From: Euryarchaeota archaeon UBA623 | Lineage (GTDB): Archaea > Thermoplasmatota > Poseidoniia > Poseidoniales > Thalassarchaeaceae | DNA: 6,037 nucleotides | Assembly: GCA_002505325.1 (NCBI GenBank) | Contig: DAUV01000038.1 | Location: 1-6,037, forward strand | Reading direction: 5' to 3' | Shown here: positions 1 through 3,216 of the stretch, piece after piece | Layout: the number at the start of each line of letters is the position of its first letter | Position numbering within the stretch: the first letter of the stretch is position 1 | Position numbers and translations under genes: made by a program | Notes under the pieces: model-generated | What the model was told of the DNA's origin: nothing | The model's input: the letters and a program-made list of their open reading frames with translations, nothing else | Database searches by the model: none

Positions 1-753
1 GAGATGGGTACAATTGAGCAGGATGGTGAAGTATGGGAGTCCAATGGTCCACTACCCGACGAAGTTGTGGCTCAGCGGTTGGCCATGATCCCAATACCGA
101 CCAAGCACGACGAGTTCCACTTCCAGGACAGTTGTCCATCCTGCGCTGAGTTGGTTGTTGAGGACAGAGGATGCCCGCTCTGCACGATGATATACACCTG
201 CAAGGCGTTTGGCAGTGAAGGCGGCCGGACTGTGACCGCTGGCGACATGAGTTTTCTCGGAGCAGATGGCAACATCTCGGAGAAGTATCATAGCATCCCA
301 ATTACCAAACTCTCCCATGGCCAGATGATTGAGTTCTACGCCACAGCAATCATGGGACGTGGTCGCGACCACGCAAAGTGGTCTCCTGTCTGTGGTACAA
401 CATTCTCATCTCGACAGGTCGGAGTCATCAACAACAAGACGAAAGCGAAGATTCTGTGGGACCTCGGTCTGACCATCACAGCCAAGGACTTCGACAGCAA
501 TAAGGTGGGCGCGCGGCTGGAAGACATAGACAAGGTCGCCCAACTGATAGACGACCTGCACCACGTCGGTGATGGTACTGAGGAGTCGATGGAGTTCAAG
601 GACGCCATCACTCTGGAAGATATTCCCGGCGAGTTCATCCTGTCATTCGAGACCGATGGTTCGATGACACCTAGGGTCGCCTTCCAAAAGGCTGTTCAGG
701 AACTCTCTGGGCGGTTTGGAGAACTTGGGGAAGACTTTGCGGCAGTTGTGTGA
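1..753 (+). CDS. rpo3: DNA-directed RNA polymerase subunit D (Rpo3/RpoD), 5'-truncated by window edge
   Basis: This is archaeal RNA polymerase subunit D, the counterpart of bacterial alpha and eukaryotic Rpb3/RPAC1. It pairs with subunit L to form the platform for polymerase assembly. The reading frame is open from base 1 (Glu, then Met at 4-6), so the Met at 4 is probably internal. About 45 N-terminal residues would lie to the left. Counting that Met as 1, the segment PDEVVAQRLAMIP (18-30) is the usual subunit D motif. C44, C47, C57 and C60 form a CxxC...CxxC zinc loop like that of Rpb3, and GRGRDHAKWSPV (118-129) is the family signature. The C-terminal strand and helix at about 210-238 match the second dimerisation element. 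After C130 there is no cysteine, so the ferredoxin-like Fe-S domain of some archaeal D subunits is absent. The gene ends at TGA 751-753, 41 bp before the next gene on the same strand. Identity is nearly certain; the true start is not visible. Confidence 0.95.
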   Translation, partial: EMGTIEQDGEVWESNGPLPDEVVAQRLAMIPIPTKHDEFHFQDSCPSCAELVVEDRGCPLCTMIYTCKAFGSEGGRTVTAGDMSFLGADGNISEKYHSIPITKLSHGQMIEFYATAIMGRGRDHAKWSPVCGTTFSSRQVGVINNKTKAKILWDLGLTITAKDFDSNKVGARLEDIDKVAQLIDDLHHVGDGTEESMEFKDAITLEDIPGEFILSFETDGSMTPRVAFQKAVQELSGRFGELGEDFAAVV

Positions 754-754
754 G

Positions 755-784
755 CCGGCCGAGGATTCTTGGCTGATAGGCCGG
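755..784 (+). promoter_or_regulatory. GC-rich inverted repeat in the rpo3-pantoate kinase gap
   Basis: CCGGCC at 755-760 is the exact reverse complement of GGCCGG at 779-784. Together they form a 6-bp all-GC stem with an 18-nt loop, starting one base after the rpo3 stop codon. The right arm overlaps the only weak ribosome-binding candidate (GGATGG, 783-788) ahead of the ATG at 795. A hairpin here could modulate translation of the kinase or protect an mRNA end. No T-run follows it, so it does not look like a terminator. A stem this short can occur by chance, and function is inference only. Confidence 0.3.
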
Positions 785-794
785 ATGGGTCACT

Positions 795-1772
795 ATGACC
801 GGGTTACTCGGACGTGGCGAATGTGGGGGCCATGTCACCCTGCTGTTCACGGTGAGTGATGAGGCCCTGAATCCAGTCGAACAGGGTAGTCTCGGAGCCG
901 GGTTGTGCGTCGATGATGGAGTCGAGGTCGTTGCATACGGAGAACGAGGTGAGTTTGGACTCAAGGTCTCGTTCGAAGGTACTGAAGGTGATTTGAGACT
1001 GTACGATAGTGTCCTCAATCTCCTAGTTGAAGAGATACCTGAGGCGAAAGAAATCGCTTGGGAAATCAGTGTCAGGTTGGCTCTACCAGTCTCGCAGGGC
1101 TTCGGTATGTCGGCCTCGGGAGCAGTGGCCGCAGCTCTAGCCTTCCAGAGAGCGATGGGGCTTCCAAAAGAGGAGAGTTTGAGGCGTTCTTACTTGATAT
1201 CACACCAGGTAGAGCGTAAGCGTTCGACCGGACTTGGAGATGTGACTGCGCTGGCCGCTGGTGGTTGCGAGCGTAGACTCGAAGCAGGGGCGCCGTATCA
1301 CGGTTCACTGTTGCATGCAGGACCGGGGCATGCAGAAGGATGGAGTTGTAGTACACCGGTAGTTCTGGCATGGCGCCCCGAAGCTGGCAAACACACTTCG
1401 ATCTACATCGACGACCTTGTCTGGAAGGAGTCGATTAGTCGCGCTGGTGCGAAGCAGATGCAGACGCTGTCTGAAGGAAAATGGGATATCGAAAGGTGGA
1501 CTGAACTCCTCGATTCAGCGAAGTGTTTCGCAGAGGAAAGTGGGATACAGGCAGATTCGTCGAGAGTTGAGTTACTCTCTGTGGTGGATGATGCGATACA
1601 GAAATGCGGCATCGCCGAAGAATCGGTCGCCCTGCTCTGCATGCTGGGAGAGAGTGTGGCGATTGTTCCCAGTGATGCAGCGAGCGAAGCAGGTTGGTCT
1701 GGCTCCCTAGTCTCAGAGTTGGAGAAGTCTGGTCTGCAGGCGATTATATCTAGGGTCGGAGAGACCTCATGA
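795..1772 (+). CDS. pok: pantoate kinase (archaeal GHMP-family CoA biosynthesis kinase)
   Basis: This is a 325-residue GHMP-superfamily kinase of the archaeal pantoate kinase type (COG1829). The family phosphorylates pantoate to 4-phosphopantoate, which phosphopantothenate synthetase then joins to beta-alanine in cytosolic CoA synthesis. The N-terminal segment GHVTLLFTV followed by GSLGAGLC (residues 12-38) matches the family start, although the usual A-P before GH is C-G here. PVSQGFGMSASGA (98-110) is the glycine/serine ATP-binding loop of GHMP kinases. TGLGDVTAL (145-153) and the C-terminal LLCMLGESVAI (280-290) match family blocks. The start is well bounded: an in-frame TAG lies at 777-779 and 795 is the only ATG between it and the conserved region. 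The ribosome-binding site is weak (GGATGG, 783-788), so co-transcription with rpo3 is likely. The partner synthetase gene is not in the window. The 3' end overlaps the convergent gene by six bases. The family is confident; pantoate as substrate is inferred from family. Confidence 0.88.
   Translation: MTGLLGRGECGGHVTLLFTVSDEALNPVEQGSLGAGLCVDDGVEVVAYGERGEFGLKVSFEGTEGDLRLYDSVLNLLVEEIPEAKEIAWEISVRLALPVSQGFGMSASGAVAAALAFQRAMGLPKEESLRRSYLISHQVERKRSTGLGDVTALAAGGCERRLEAGAPYHGSLLHAGPGHAEGWSCSTPVVLAWRPEAGKHTSIYIDDLVWKESISRAGAKQMQTLSEGKWDIERWTELLDSAKCFAEESGIQADSSRVELLSVVDDAIQKCGIAEESVALLCMLGESVAIVPSDAASEAGWSGSLVSELEKSGLQAIISRVGETS
1767..1772. other. convergent stop-codon overlap (TCATGA)
   Basis: The last six bases of the plus-strand pantoate kinase (Ser codon TCA plus stop TGA) are also the last six bases of the minus-strand TPD protein gene (Ser codon plus TGA), because TCATGA is its own reverse complement. 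There is no intergenic space. I found no run of four or more T on the transcribed side of either gene within roughly 60 bases of the junction, although archaeal termination usually uses such runs. The two mRNAs therefore probably overlap as antisense. Confidence 0.9.
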
Positions 1773-2852
1773 GTCGTTCCTAGCCTTCTCGTGGAACTCA
1801 ACCAGAGGAGTCAAGTTCAACGGACTAGAGTCTAGTTGTATAGCGCCCTTAAGCTGTAGACCACCGCAGAAACCGTGTCGGTAGACTATGGCTCCTTGCC
1901 CATACTCGGCAACGTACCGATCAACCTGCTTCTGGGTCTTCTTCCGGGGAAACTTGAGGTCGGCACCGAAGAAGTGCTTGGCGTCTATCCACGCGCATGG
2001 CACTCCGTTGATTCTGACATCGTCGAGCATCAGTAGGTCGGGGGTGATGATTGCTCTCCCCTCGCTCACCTTCTGTTCTGCGAGCAGTTCCTCCTGACGG
2101 CGGAACCTCACTCCGAGAGAGTCGAAGTAGTGGCACAGAATATCCTCGAAGACTTCAGCTGCACTCTGGGTATCACTCTGATCAACTGAACTCACTCTGT
2201 CCACTGATTCAGCCAGTTTGAACTGCTCAAGGTCGCGCTTATTGAGTTTGGAGGGATTCCTGTTCAGAGTGTCCTTGATTCGGGTCTTGGTCCACCCTCT
2301 GCCGGTCAGGATAGCACGGAAGGTGTTGACAGGTGGTGCGTCAAATCTCTTAGACAAAGCCAGTACGCTCTCACCTGCATTGTAGCGGCGGCTGAGCTCG
2401 TTCGCTCGACGCATTAGTTTTGAGTGGGAGTACACACTCTTCTCCTGATTCAACGCACTGCGAAGTGAGAGAGCTTGTTCTAGGGTGATTGGGAGGTTGC
2501 CGAGCTTCGTAGCTATCTCCTGCACTCTCTCCTCTGGTAGAAAGCCGAATTCGCCAGGTATGCAGGCGATATTTCCAGCTTTGCGCTGCACGTCCTTGGA
2601 CACCGCGTTTGTCTTCCAAGATACTTCCACCCTCCGGGGAGGGGGATCTATCTCCTTAGGAAGACCCATTGGCCGAGGTTTTGCCGAGAATCGAGACAAC
2701 GCTCGCTCGACGGCTTCTGATTCGGCCACCGGGCTTTTCTCCTTGGGAGTGTTTTGACCTCTCCCAGAGCGCCGGCGGCGTTGACGACGTCCTCGCCGTC
2801 GATTACCACTCTTCTCTTCACTCAACGACCCGTCCAATGATAGGGGCCCCAT
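1767..2852 (-). CDS. TPD-motif PD-(D/E)XK nuclease-like protein, archaeal homologue of CDIN1/C15orf41
   Basis: This 361-residue protein resembles the TPD family (Pfam TPD). The human member is CDIN1 (C15orf41), a predicted PD-(D/E)XK nuclease that binds codanin-1. The C-terminal half carries the nuclease fold signatures: E236 in AAEVFEDILCHYF, T270-P271-D272 (the TPD motif), and D290-A-K292 in WIDAKHFFGAD, aligning with the WIES-K segment of CDIN1. Q309 and the strand GQGAIVYRHGF (318-328) follow. Residues about 152-196 (LSRRYNAGESVLALSKRF, then PP and a further helix) look like the helix-turn-helix module that precedes the nuclease in this family. Residues 1-80 are probably disordered, with 9 Arg in 11 residues at 18-28. 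ATG 2850-2852 is supported by GGTGG at 2857-2861. The gene is last in a run after leuS and the DCC gene, 21 bp downstream of the latter. The fold is confident from motifs; the DNA or RNA substrate is unknown. Structure-selective DNA cleavage or rRNA processing are possibilities only. Confidence 0.85.
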   Translation of the reverse strand: MGPLSLDGSLSEEKSGNRRRGRRQRRRRSGRGQNTPKEKSPVAESEAVERALSRFSAKPRPMGLPKEIDPPPRRVEVSWKTNAVSKDVQRKAGNIACIPGEFGFLPEERVQEIATKLGNLPITLEQALSLRSALNQEKSVYSHSKLMRRANELSRRYNAGESVLALSKRFDAPPVNTFRAILTGRGWTKTRIKDTLNRNPSKLNKRDLEQFKLAESVDRVSSVDQSDTQSAAEVFEDILCHYFDSLGVRFRRQEELLAEQKVSEGRAIITPDLLMLDDVRINGVPCAWIDAKHFFGADLKFPRKKTQKQVDRYVAEYGQGAIVYRHGFCGGLQLKGAIQLDSSPLNLTPLVEFHEKARNDS

Positions 2853-2856
2853 GAAC

Positions 2857-2861
2857 CCACC
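2857..2861 (-). promoter_or_regulatory. Shine-Dalgarno site of the TPD nuclease gene
   Basis: On the minus strand GGTGG lies four bases ahead of the ATG at 2852-2850, inside the 21-bp gap after the DCC gene stop. It matches the anti-Shine-Dalgarno end of archaeal 16S rRNA and supports this start, which places the Arg-rich tail inside the protein. Confidence 0.7.
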
Positions 2862-2873
2862 GAGTACGAGTGG

Positions 2874-3206
2874 TCAGCGATGGCGTGCGTAGAGGTCGTA
2901 GAACAGATTCCTAATGGGCCCAGGAACAAACCAAATTAAGGCTCCAAAAGACCAAGGCAAACTCATTCTGGATGCGATTCTCCAGACAGCCGCACTCCTA
3001 GCGTACCACTGTCCGTCTTCAGTGATGATGAATACTGAGTCCACATCTCTCAAACTGAGCGGTCTGGCTTCGAGCAGTTCGCGTCCTTCGTCGGTCTCTT
3101 GGCCCATCGTGCGGAGTCTATCGTCGGGGTTACGCTTGTCGATGAAGGCAGCCCAGCGACTGCACTTGCCACATGCGTCGTCGAAGAGTACGGTGGACTG
3201 AGTCAT
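2874..3206 (-). CDS. DCC-family thioredoxin-like protein (DUF393)
   Basis: This 110-residue protein belongs to the DCC family (DUF393, thiol-disulfide oxidoreductase-like), named for a conserved Asp-Cys-Cys pattern. The start VLFDDACGKCSRWAAFI (residues 6-22) has D10, C12 and C15, giving the DxCxxC redox signature right after the first beta strand. The second half matches the family: a strand VDSVFIITEDG, then RSAAVWRIASRM, then a Pro-containing turn (FVPGPIRN) and the closing LYDLYARHR-type end (FYDLYARHR here). No signal peptide or clear membrane span is visible; the Trp/Phe/Leu-rich stretch at about 83-95 is usual for the family. The start is fixed by a strong AGGTGA site overlapping the leuS stop codon, 8 bp upstream. 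The gene is probably co-transcribed and translationally linked with leuS. The family has no firmly assigned physiological substrate, so its role here is unknown. Confidence 0.85.
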   Translation of the reverse strand: MTQSTVLFDDACGKCSRWAAFIDKRNPDDRLRTMGQETDEGRELLEARPLSLRDVDSVFIITEDGQWYARSAAVWRIASRMSLPWSFGALIWFVPGPIRNLFYDLYARHR

Positions 3207-3210
3207 CGTC

Positions 3211-3216
3211 TCACCT
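3211..3216 (-). promoter_or_regulatory. Shine-Dalgarno site of the DCC gene, overlapping the leuS stop
   Basis: The minus strand reads TAGGTGAGACGATG. AGGTGA (3216-3211) overlaps the UAG stop of leuS and sits four bases ahead of the DCC gene ATG. This arrangement suggests translational coupling, with ribosomes ending leuS next to the start of the next gene. It also decides the start codon. Confidence 0.8.

Noticed and set aside
4..6. ATG at position 4 as the true start of rpo3
   Set aside because: The frame is open to base 1 and the protein would lack the N-terminal dimerisation segment (about 45 residues) present in all subunit D proteins, so the gene is cut by the window edge.
755..784. 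Inverted repeat as an intrinsic terminator for rpo3
   Set aside because: No T-run follows the right arm, and the downstream gene begins within 11 bases.
1403..1801. Minus-strand open frame of 132 codons opposite the end of pantoate kinase
   Set aside because: It overlaps the kinase and the end of the TPD gene, its product is low-complexity Ser-rich, and it has no family resemblance; it is a shadow frame.
2630..2660. Purine-rich/G-rich run (GGGGAGGGGGATC) as a possible structured element
   Set aside because: It is inside the TPD gene and encodes the Pro-rich segment DPPPRR, so coding explains it.
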